DNA of 64,000 nt from Euonymus europaeus (taxonomy: Eukaryota > Streptophyta > Magnoliopsida > Celastrales > Celastraceae). The stretch lies in contig OY756958.1 in NCBI GenBank assembly GCA_963580455.1, forward strand, positions 10,366,501 to 10,430,500, given 5' to 3'. Positions 39,001 to 51,200 of the stretch are shown here, piece after piece. The number at the start of each line of letters is the position of its first letter. Position 1 is the first letter of the stretch. The notes under the pieces are model-generated. The model worked only from the letters and a program-made list of their open reading frames with translations. It ran no database searches and was not told the origin of the DNA. A program made the translations under genes and the position numbers.

Positions 39001-42000
39001 TTAAGAGTATAAGCTTCCTAGATTATTTCGATGCCAAAAACCCAACTTTCTATGACAAAAAGAAAAAACCGTTTAAAGCTCCTCCATAGAGTGAGTTGAG
39101 CAACTTCGGAATATCAAAGTTGCTCGATGTACACTTTTTGATGTTCTTTTATGTCAAATTTTACGAGTATATGCTTCCTAGATTATTTCGATGCCAAAAC
39201 CCCAACTTTCTATGACAAATGGAAAAAAACTTTTAAAGCTCCTCAATAGAGAGAGTTGAGCAACTTCAGAACATAAAAGTTGCTCGGTGTACACTTTTTA
39301 TTGTTCTTCTATATCAAATTTTACGAGTATAAGCTTCCTAGATTATTTCGATGCCAAAACACCAACTATCAATGACAAATCGACAAAACCGTTAAAAGAT
39401 ACTCCATATAGAGAGTTGAGTAACTTGGGACCATAAAAGTTGCTCGGTGTACACTTCTTATTGTTATTATATGTCAAATTTTACGAGTATAAGCTTCCTA
39501 GATTATTTCGATGCCAAAACCTTAACTTTCTATGATAAATGGACAAAAACTTTTAAAGCTACTCAATAGAGAGAGTTGAGCAACTTCAGAACATAAAAGT
39601 TGCTCGGTGTACACTTTTTATTGTTATTCGATATGAAATTTTACGAGTATAAGCTTCCTAGAATATTTCGATGCCAAAAACCCAACATTCTATGACAAAA
39701 AGAAAAAATCGTTTAAAGCTCCTCCATAGAGTGAGTTGAGCAACTTCGGAATATCAAAGTTGCTCGATGTACACATTTTGATGTTCTTTTATGTCAAATT
39801 TTACGAGTATATGCTTTCTAGATTATTTCGATGCCAAAACCCCAAGTTTCTATGACAAATGGACAAAAACTTTTAAAGCTCCTCAATAGAGAGAGTTGAG
39901 CAACTTCAGAACATAAAAGTTGCTCGGTGTACACTTTTTATTGTTATTCTATATCAAATTTTACGAGTATAAGCTTCCTAGATTATTTCGATGCCAAAAA
40001 CCCAACTTTCTATGACAAAAAGAAAAAACCGTTTAAAGCTCCTCCATAGAGTGAGTTGAGCAACTTCGGAATATCAAAGTTGCTCGGTCTACACTTTTTG
40101 TTGTTCTTTTATATCAAATTTTACGAGTATAAGCTTCCCAGATTATTTTGATGCCAAAATCTGAACTTTCTATGACAAATGGACAGAAACATTGAAATCT
40201 CCTCCATAGAGAGAGTTGAGCAACTTCGGACTTTCAAAATTGCTCGATGTACACTTTTTATTGTTATTCTATGACAATTTTTACGAGTATAAGCTTCCTA
40301 GATTATTTCGATGCCAAAACCCCAACTTTCTATGACAAAAGGATAAAACCGTTTAAAGCTCCTCCATAGAGTGAGTTGAGCAACTTCGGACTATCAAAGT
40401 TGCTCGGTGTACACTTTTTGTTGTTCTTCTATTGTCAAATTTTACGAGTATAAGCTTCCAAGATTAGTTCGATGCCAAAACACCAACTATCAATGACAAA
40501 TCGACAAAACCGTTAAAAGCTACTCCATAGAGAGAGTTGAGTAACTTGGGACCATAAAAGTTGCTCGGTGTACACTTCTTATTGTTATTCTATGTCAAAT
40601 TTTACGAGTATAAGCTTCCTAGATTATTTCGATGCCAAAACCTTAACTTTCTATGATAAATGGACAAAAACTTTTAAAGCTACTCAATAGAGAGAGTTGA
40701 GCAACTTCAGAACATAAAAGTTGCTCGGTGTACACTTTTTATTGTTATTCTATATCAAATTTTACGAGTATAAGCTTCCTAGATTATTTCGATGACAAAA
40801 ACCCAACTTTCTATGACAAAAAGAAAAAATCGTTTAAAGCTCCTCCATAGAGTGAGTTGAGCAACTTCGGAATATCAAAGTTGCTCGATGTACACATTTT
40901 GATGTTCTTTTATGTCAAATTTTACGAGTATATGCTTCCTAGATTATTTCGATGCCAAAACCCCAACTTTCTGTGACAAATGGACAAAAACTTTTAAAGC
41001 TCCTCAATAGAGAGAGTTGAGCAATTTCAGAACATAAAAGTTGCTCGGTGTACACTTTTTATTGTTATTCTATATCAAATTTTACGAGTATAAGCTTCCT
41101 AGATTATTTCGATGCCAAAAACCCAACTTTCTATGACAAAAAGAAAAAACCGTTTAAAGCTCCTCCATAGAGTGAGTTGAGCAACTTCGGAATATCAAAG
41201 TTGCTCGGTGTACACTTTTTGTTGTTCTTTTATGTCAAATTTTACGAGTATAAGCTTCCCAGATTATTTTGATGCCAAATCTGAACTTTCTATGACAAAT
41301 GGACAAAAACATTGAAAGCTCCTCCATAGAGAGAGTTGTGCAACTTCGGACTTTCAAAATTGCTCGATGTACACTTTTTATTGTTATTCTATGACAATTT
41401 TTACGAGTATAAGCTTCCTAGATTATTGCGATGGCAAAAATCCAACTTTCTATGACAAAAAGAAAAAAACGTTTAAAGCTTCTCCATAGAGAGAGTTGTG
41501 CAACTTCGGACTTTCAAAATTGCTCGATATACACTTTTTATTGTTATTCTATGAAATTTTTTACGAGTATAAGCTTCCTAGATTATTTCGATGCCAAAAC
41601 CGCAACTTTCTATGACAAAAGGATAAAACCGTTTAAAGCTCCTCCATAGAGTGAGTTGAGCAACTTCGGACTATCAAAGTTGCTCGGTGTACAGTTTTTG
41701 TTGTTCTTCTATTGTCAAATTTTACGAGTATAAGCTTCCTAGATTATTTCGATGCCAAAACACCAACTATCAATGACAAATCGACAAAACCGTTAAAAGC
41801 TACTCCATAGAGAGAGTTGAGCAACTTGGGACCATAAAAGTTGCTCGGTGTACACTTCTTATTGTTATTCTATGTCAAATTTTACGAGTATAAGCTTCGT
41901 AGATTATTTCGATGCCAAAACCCCAACTTTCTATGATAAATGGACAAAAACTTTTAAAGCTACTCAATAGAGAGAGTTGAGCAACTTCAGAACATAAAAG

Positions 42001-42143
42001 TTCTCGGTGTACACTTTTTATTGTTATTCTATATGAAATTTTAAGAGTATAAGCTTCCTAGATTATTTCGATGCCAAAAACCCAACTTTCTATGACAAAA
42101 AGAAAAAACCGTTTAAAGCTCCTCCATAGAGTGAGTTGAGCAA
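33022..42143 (+). repeat. Three tandem 19-monomer HOR copies, period ~3,041 bp
   Basis: Copies are 33,022-36,062, 36,063-39,103 and 39,104-42,143. Anchors confirm the register: CCATATAGAG at 33,322, 36,363 and 39,403, and GCGATGGCAAAAATCC at 35,347, 38,388 and 41,428. Monomer order is D A B C D E F G A B C D E F H G A B C'. By eye the copies differ at only a few bases, for example GCCGAAACC at ~36,794, CATAGAATGAG at ~37,005, and GTTGTGC against GTTGAGC in the F monomers. This is the most homogeneous part of the window and probably the most recent amplification. Confidence 0.92.
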
Positions 42144-42220
42144 CTTCGGAATATCAAAGTTGCTCGATGTACACTTTTTATTGGTGTACACTTTTTATTG
42201 TTATTCTATGTAAAATTTTA
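42144..42220 (+). repeat. Aberrant 177-bp monomer junction (17-bp local duplication)
   Basis: At 42,166-42,200 the motif TGTACACTTTTTATTG occurs twice in direct succession (ending at 42,183 and 42,200), lengthening this monomer by 17 bp. Spacing of homologous markers across it is 1,457 bp, which is 9 x 160 + 17. The fourth 19-mer copy stops here, so this is an off-register exchange point. Confidence 0.85.
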
Positions 42221-45200
42221 CGAGTATAAGCTTCCTAGATTATTTCGATGCCAAAACCCCAACTTTCTATGATAAATGGACAAAAACTTTTAAAGCTACT
42301 CAATAGAGAGAGTTGAGCAACTTCAGAACATAAAAGTTGCTCGGTGTACACTTTTTATTCTTATTCTATATGAAATTTTAAGAGTATAAGCTTCCTAGAT
42401 TATTTCGATGCCAAAAACCCAACTTTCTATGACAAAAAGAAAAAACCGTTTAAAGCTCCTCCATAGAGTGAGTTGAACAACTTCGGAATATCAAAGTTTC
42501 TCGGTGTACACTTTTTGACGTTCTTTTATGTCAAATTTTACGAGTATAAGCTTCCTAGATTATTTCGATGCCGAAACCCCAACTTTCTATGACAAATAGA
42601 CAAAAACTTTTAAAGCTCCTTAATAGAGAGAGTTGAGCTATTTCAGAACATAAAAGTTGCTCGGTGTACACTTTTTATTGTTCTTTTATGTCAAATTTTA
42701 CGAGTATAAGCTTCCCAGATTATTTTGATGCCAAAATCTGAACTTTCTATGACAAATGGACAAAAACATTGAAAGCTCCTCCATAGAAAGAGTTGTGCAA
42801 CTTCGGACTTTCAAAATTGCTCGATGTACACTTTTTATTGTTGTTCTATGACAATTTTTACGAGTATAAGCTTCCTAGATTATTGCGATGCCAAAAACCC
42901 AACTTTCTATGACAAAAAGAAAAAAACGTTTAAAGCTCCTCCATAGAGAGAGTTGTGCAACTTCGGACTTTCAAAATTGCTCGATATACACTTTTTATTG
43001 TTATTCTATGACAATTTTTACGAGTATAAGCTTCCTAGATTATTTCGATGCCAAAACCGCAACTTTCTATGACAAAAGGATAAAACCGTTTAAAGCTCCT
43101 CCATAGAGTGAGTTGAGCAACTTCGGACTATCAAAGTTGCTCGGTGTACAGTTTTTGTTGTTCTTCTATTGTCAAATTTTACGAGTATAAGCTTCGTAGA
43201 TTATTTCGATGCCAAAACACTAACTATCAATGACAAATCGACAAAACCGTTAAAAGCTACTCCATAGAGAGAGTTGAGCAACTTGGGACCATAAAAGTTG
43301 CTCGGTGTACACTTCTTATTGTTATTCTATGTCAAATTTTACGAGTATAAGCTTCCTAGATTATTTCGATGCCAAAAACCCAACTTTCTATGACAAAAAG
43401 AAAAAACTGTTTAAAGCTCCTCCATAGAGTGAGTTGAACAACTTCGGAATATCAAAGTTTCTCGGTGTACACTTTTTGACGTTCTTTTATGTCAAATTTT
43501 ACGAGTATAAGCTTCCTAGATTATTTCGATGCCAAAACCCCAACTTTCTATGACAAATAGACAAAAACTTTTAAAGCTCCTCAATAGAGAGAGTTGAGCA
43601 ACTTCAGAACATAAAAGTTGCTCGGTGTACACTTTTTATTGTTATTCTATATCAAATTTTACGAGTATATGCTTCCTAGATTATTTCGATGCCAAAAACC
43701 CAACTTTCTATGACAAAAAGGAAAAATCGTTTAAAGTTCCTCCATAGAGTGAGTTGAGCAAATTCGGAATATCAAAGTTGCTCGGTGTACACTTTTTGTT
43801 GTTCTTTTATGTCAAATTTTACGAGTGTAAGCTTCCTTGATTATTTTGATGCCAAAACCTGAACTTTCTATGACAAATGGACAAAAACATTGAAAGCTCC
43901 TCCATAGAGAGAGTTGTGCAACTTCGGACTTTCAAAATTGCTTGATGTACACTTTTTATTGTTATTCTATGTCAAATTTTACGAGTATAAGCATCCTAGA
44001 TTATTTCGATGCCAAAACCCCAACTTTCGATGACAAGAGGATAAAACCGTTTAAAGCTCCTCCATAGAGTGAGTTGAGCAACTTCGGACTATCAAAGTTG
44101 CTCGGTGTACACTTTTTGTTGTTCTTCTATTGTCAAATTTTACGAGTATAAGCTTCGTAGATTATTTCGATGCCAAAACACCAACTATCTATGACAAATC
44201 GACAAAACCGTTAAAAGCTACTCCATAGAGAGAGTTGAGCAACTTGGGACCATAAAAGTTGCTCGGTGTACACTTCTTATTGTTAATCTATGTCAAATTT
44301 TACGAGTATAAGCTTCGTAGATTATTTCGATGCCAAAACCCCAACTTTCTATGATAAATGGACAAAAACTTTTAAAGCTACTCAATAGAGATAGTTGAGC
44401 AACTTCAGAACATAAAAGTTGCTCGGTGTACACTTTTTATTGTTATTCTATATGAAATTTTACGAGTATAAGCTTCCTAGATTATTTCGATGCCAAAAAC
44501 CCAACTTTGTATGACAAAAAGAAAAAATCTTTTAAAGCTCCTCCATAGAGTGAGTTGAGCAATTTCGGAATATCAAAGTTGCTCGATGTACACATTTTGA
44601 TGTTCTTTTATGTCAAATTTTACGAGTATATGCTTCCTAGATTATTTCGATGCCAAAACCCCCACTTTCTGTGACAAATGGACAAAAACTTTTAAAGCTC
44701 CTCAATAGAGAGAGTTGAGCAACTTCAGAACATAAAAGTTGCTCGGTGTACACTTTTTATTGTTATTCTATATCAAATTTTACGAGTATAAGCTTCCTAG
44801 ATTATTTCGATGCCAAAAACCCAACTTTCTATGACAAAAAGGAAAAACCGTTTAAAGCTCCTCCATAGAGTGAGTTGAGCAACTTCGGAATATCAAAGTT
44901 GCTCGGTCTACACTTTTTGTTGTTCTTTTATGTCAAATTTTACGAGTATAAGCTTCCCAGATTATTTTGATGCCAAAATCTGAACTTTCTATGACAAATG
45001 GACAGAAACATTGAAATCTCCTCCATAGAGAGAGTTGTGCAACTTCGGACTTTCAAAATTGCTCGATGTACACTTTTTATTGTTATTCTATGACAATTTT
45101 TACGAGTATAAGCTTCCTAGATTATTGCGATGCCAAAAACCCAACTTTCTATGACAAAAAGAAAAAAACGTTTAAAGCTCCTCCATAGAGAGAGTTGTGC

Positions 45201-48200
45201 AACTTCGGACTTTCAAAATTGCTCGATATACACTTTTTATTGTTATTCTATGACAATTTTTACGAGTATAAGCTTCCTAGATTATTTCGATGTCAAAACC
45301 CCAACTTTCTATGACAAAAGGATAAAACCGTTTAAAGCTCCTCCATAGAGTGAGTTGAGCAACTTCGGACTATCAAAGTTGCTCGGTGTACACTTTTTGT
45401 TGTTCTTCTATTGTCAAATTTTACGAGTATAAGCTTCCTAGATTAGTTCGATGCCAAAACACCAACTATCAATGACAAATCGACAAAACCGTTAAAAGCT
45501 ACTCCATAGAGAGAGTTGAGTAACTTGGGAGCATAAAAGTTGCTCGGTGTACACTTCTTATTGTTATTCTATGTCAAATTTTATGAGTATAAGCTTCCTA
45601 GATTATTTCGATGCCAAAACCTTAACTTTCTATGATAAATGGACAAAAACTTTTAAAGCTACTCAATAGAGAGAGTTGAGCAACTTCAGAACATAAAAGT
45701 TGCTCGGTGTACACTTTTTATTGTTATTCTATATCAAATTTTACGAGTATAAGCTTCCTAGATTATTTCGATGACAAAAACCCAACTTTCTATGACAAAA
45801 AGAAAAAATCGTTTAAAGCTCCTCCATAGAGTGAGTTGAGCAACTTCGGAATATCAAAGTTGCTCGATGTACACATTTTGATGTTCTTTTATGTCAAATT
45901 TTACGAGTATATGCTTCCTAGATTATTTCGATGCCAAAACCCCAACTTTCTGTGACAAATGGACAAAAACTTTTAAAGCTCCTCAATAGAGAGAGTTGAG
46001 CAATTTCAGAACATAAAAGTTGCTCGGTGTACACTTTTTATTGTTATTCTATATCAAATTTTACGAGTATAAGCTTCCTAGATTATTTCGATGCCAAAAA
46101 CCCAACTTTCTATGACAAAAAGAAAAAACCGTTTAAAGCTCCTCCATAGAGTGAGTTGAGCAACTTCGGAATATCAAAGTTGCTCGGTGTACACTTTTTG
46201 TTGTTCTTTTATGTGAAATTTTACGAGTATAAGCTTCCCAGATTATTTTGATGCCAAAATCTGAACTTTCTATGATAAATGGACAAAAACATTGAAAGCT
46301 CCTCCATAGAGAGAGTTGTGCAACTTCGGACTTTCAAAATTGCTCGATGTACACTTTTTATTGTTATTCTATGACAATTTTTACGAGTATAAGCTTCCTA
46401 GATTATTGCGATGCCAAAAACCCAACTTTCTATGACAAAAAGAAAAAAACGTTTAAAGCTCCTCCATAGAGAGAGTTGTGCAACTTCGGACTTTCAAAAT
46501 TGCACGATATACACTTTTTATTGTTATTCTATGACAATTTTTACGAGTATAAGCTTCCTAGATTATTTCGATGCCAAAACCGCAACTTTCTATGACAAAA
46601 GGATAAAACCGTTTAAAGCTCCTCCATAGAGTGAGTTGAGCAACTTCGGACTATCAAAGTTGCTCGGTGTACAGTTTTTGTTGTTCTTCTATTGTCAAAT
46701 TTTACGAGTATAAGCTTCCTAGATTATATCGATGCCAAAACACCAACTATCAATGACAAATCGACAAAACCGTTAAAAACTACTCCATATAGAGAGTTGA
46801 GCAACTTGGGACCATAAAAGTTGCTCGGTGTACACTTCTTATTGTTATTCTATGTCAAATTTTACGAGTATAAGCTTCGTAGATTATTTCGATGCCAAAA
46901 CCCCAACTTTCTATGATAAATGGACAAAAACTTTTAAAGCTACTCAATAGAGAGAGTTGAGCAACTTCAGAACATAAAAGTTGCTCGGTGTACACTTTTT
47001 ATTGTTATTCTATATGAAATTTTAAGAGTATAAGCTTCCTAGATTATTTCGATGCCAAAAACCCAACTTTCTATGACAAAAAGAAAAAACCATTTAAAGC
47101 TCCTCCATAGAGTGAGTTGAACAACTTCGGAATATCAAAGTTTCTCGGTGGACACTTTTTGACGTTCTTTTATGTCAAATTTTACGAGTATAAGCTTCCT
47201 AGATTATTTCGATGCCAAAACCCCAACTTTCTATGACAAATAGACAAAAACTTTTAAAGCTCCTCAATAGAGAGAGTTGAGCAACTTCAGAACATAAAAG
47301 TTGCTCGATGTACACTTTTTATTGTTATTCTATATCAAATTTTACGAGTATATGCTTCCTAGATTATTTCGATGCCAAAAACCCAACTTTCTATGACAAA
47401 AAGGAAAAATCGTTTAAAGCTCCTCCATAGAGTGAGTTGAGCAAATTCGGAATATCAAAGTGCTTGGTGTACACTTTTTGTTGTTCTTTTATGTCAAATT
47501 TTACGAGTGTAAGCTTCCTTGATTATTTTGATGCCAAAACCTGAACTTTCTATGACAAGTGGACAAAAACATTGAAAGCTCCTCCATAGAGAGAGTTGTG
47601 CAACTTCGGACTTTCAAAATTGCTTGATGTACACTTTTTATTGTTATTCTATGTCAAATTTTACGAGTATAAGCTTCCTAGATTATTTCGATGCCAAAAC
47701 CCCAACTTTCGATGACAAGAGGATAAAACCGTTTAAAGCTCCTCCATAGAGAGAGTTGTGCAACTTCGGACTTTCAAAATTGCTCGATATACACTTTTTA
47801 TTGTTATTCTATGACAATTTTTACGAGTATAAGCTTCCTAGATTATTTCGATGCCAAAACCGCAACTTTCTATGACAAAAGGATAAAACCGTTTAAAGCT
47901 CCTCCATAGAGTGAGTTGAGCAACTTCGGACTATCAAAGTTGCTCGGTGTACAGTTTTTGTTGTTCTTCTATTGTCAAATTTTACGAGTATAAGCTTCCT
48001 AGATTATTTCAATGCCAAAACACCAACTATCAATGACAAATCGACAAAACCGTTAAAAGCTACTCCATAGAGAGAGTTGAGCAACTTGGGACCATAAAAG
48101 TTGCTCGGTGTACACTTCTTATTGTTATTCTATGTCAAATTTTACGAGTATAAGCTTCGTAGATTATTTCGATGCCAAAACCCCAACTTTCTATGATAAA

Positions 48201-51200
48201 TGGACAAAAACTTTTAAAGCTCCTCAATAGAGAGAGTTGAGCAACTTCAGAACATAAAAGTTGCTCGGTGTACACTTTTTATTGTTATTCTATATCAAAT
48301 TTTACGAGTATATGCTTTCAAGATTATTTCGATGCCAAAAACCCAACTTTCTATGACAAAAAGGAAAAATCGTTTAAAGCTCCTCCATAGAGTGAGTTGA
48401 GCAACTTCGGAATATCAAAGTTGCTCGGTGTACACTTTTTGTTGTTCTTTTATGTCAAATTTTACGAGTATAAGCTTCCCAGATTATTTTGATGCCAAAA
48501 TCTGAACTTTCTATGATAAATGGACAAAAACATTGAAAGCTCCTCCATAGAGAGAGTTGTGCAACTTCGGACTTTCAAAATTGCTCGATGTACACTTTTT
48601 ATTGTTATTCTATGACAATTTTTACGAGTATAAGCTTCCTAGATTATTGCGATGCCAAAAACCCAACTTTCTATGACAAAAAGAAAAAAACGTTTAAAGC
48701 TCCTCCATAGAGAGAGTTGTGCAACTTCGGACTTTCAAAATTGCTCGATATACACTTTTTATTGTTATTCTATGACAATTTTTACGAGTATAAGCTTCCT
48801 AGATTATTTCGATGCCAAAACCGCAACTTTCTATGACAAAAGGATAAAACCGTTTAAAGCTCCTCCATAGAGTGAGTTGAGCAACTTCGGACTATCAAAG
48901 TTGCTCGGTGTACAGTTTTTGTTGTTCTTCTATTGTCAAATTTTACGAGTATAAGCTTCCTAGATTATTTCGATGCCAAAACACCAACTATCAATGACAA
49001 ATCGACAAAACCGTTAAAAGCTACTCCATAGAGAGAGTTGAGCAACTTGGGATCATAAAAGTTGCTCGGTGTACACTTCTTATTGTTATTCTATGTCAAA
49101 TTTTACGAGTATAAGCTTCGTAGATTATTTCGATGCCAAAACCCCAACTTTCTATGATAAATGGACAAAAACTTTTAAAGCTCCTCAATAGAGAGAGTTG
49201 AGCAACTTCAGAACATAAAAGTTGCTCGGTTTACACTTTTTATTGTTATTCTATATCAAATTTTACGAGTATATGCTTCCAAGATTATTTCGATGCCAAA
49301 AACCCAACTTTCTATGACAAAAAGGAAAAATCGTTTAAAGCTCCTCCATAGAGTGAGTTGAACAACTTCGGAATATCAAAGTTTCTCGGTGTACACTTTT
49401 TGACGTTCTTTTATGTCCAATTTTACGAGTATAAGCTTCCAAGATTATTTCGATGCCAAATCCCCAACTTTCTATGACAAATAGACAAAAACTTTTAAAG
49501 CTCCTCAATAGAGAGAGTTGAGCAACTTCAGAACATAAAAGTTGCTCGGTGTACACTTTTTATTGTTATTCTATATCAAATTTTACGAGTATATGCTTCC
49601 TAGATTATTTCGATGCCAAAAACCCAACTTTCTATGACAAAAAGGAAAAATCGTTTAAAGCTCCTCCATAGAGTGAGTTGAGCAAATTCGGAATATCAAT
49701 GTTGCCCGGTGTACACTTTTTGTTGTTCTTTTATGTCAAATTTTACGAGTGTAAGCTTCCTAGATTATTTTGATGCCAAAACCTGAACTTTCTATGACAA
49801 ATGGACAAAAACATTAAAAGCTACTCCATAGAGAGAGTTGAGCAACTTGGGATCATAAAAGTTGCTCGGTGTACACTTCTTATTGTTATTCTATGTCAAA
49901 TTTTACGAGTATAAGCTTCGTAGATTATTTCGATGCCAAAACCCCAACTTTCTATGATAAATGGACAAAAACTTTTAAAGCTCCTCAATAGAGAGAGTTG
50001 AGCAACTTCAGAACATAAAAGTTGCTCGGTGTACACTTTTTATTGTTATTCTATATCAAATTTTACGAGTATATGCTTCCAAGATTATTTCGATGCCAAA
50101 AACCCAACTTTCTATGACAAAAAGGAAAAATCGTTTAAAGCTCCTCCATAGAGTGAGTTGAACAACTTCGGAATATCAAAGTTTCTCGGTGGACACTTTT
50201 TGACGTTCTTTTATGTCAAATTTTACGAGTATAAGCTTCCTAGATTATTTCGATGCCAAAACCCCAACTTTCTATGACAAATAGACAAAAACTTTTAAAG
50301 CTCCTCAATAGAGAGAGTTGAGCAACTTCAGAACATAAAAGTTGCTCGGTGTACACTTTTTATTGTTATTCTATAACAAATTTTACGAGTATATGCTTCC
50401 TAGATTATTTCGATGCCAAAAACCCAACTTTCTATGACAAAAAGGAAAAATCGTTTAAAGCTCCTCCATAGAGTGAGTTGAGCAAATTCGGAATATCAAA
50501 GTGCTTGGTGTACACTTTTTGTTGTTCTTTTATGTCAAATTTTACGAGTGTAAGCTTCCTTGATTATTTTCATGCCAAAACCTGAACTTTCTATGACAAG
50601 TGGACAAAAACATTGAAAGCTCCTCCATAGAGAGAGTTGTGCAACTTCGGACTTTCAAAATTGCTTGATGTACACTTTTTATTGTTATTCTATGTCAAAT
50701 TTTACGAGTATAAGCTTCCTAGATTATTTCGATGCCAAAACCCCAACTTTCGATGACAAGAGGATAAAACCGTTTAAAGCTCCTCCATAGAGAGAGTTGT
50801 GCAACTTCGGACTTTCAAAATTGCTCGATATACACTTTTTATTGTTGTTCTATGACAATTTTTACGAGTATAAGCTTCCTAGATTATTTCGATGCCAAAA
50901 CCGCAACTTTCTATGACAAAAGGATAAAACCGTTTAAAGCTCCTCCATAGAGTGAGTTGAGCAACTTCGGACTATCAAAGTTGCTCGGTGTACACTTTTT
51001 GTTGTTCTTCTATTGTCAAATTTTACGAGTATAAGCTTCCTAGATTATTTCAATGCCAAAACACCAACTATCAATGACAAATCGACAAAACCGTTAAAAG
51101 CTACTCCATAGAGAGAGTTGAGCAACTTGGGACCATAAAAGTTGCTCGGTGTACACTTCTTATTGTTATTCTATGTCAAATTTTACGAGTATAAGCTTCG

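Noticed and set aside
30781..42143. Assembly duplication as the explanation for the near-identical 19-mers
   Set aside because: Small copy-specific differences (for example near 36,794 and 37,005, and single-base length changes) argue for separate real copies, although reads would be needed to be certain.
49335..49556. Minus-strand 73-codon open frame in the satellite
   Set aside because: Lies wholly in ordinary monomers and owes its length to local variants that remove stops; homologous monomers nearby are not open in this frame.
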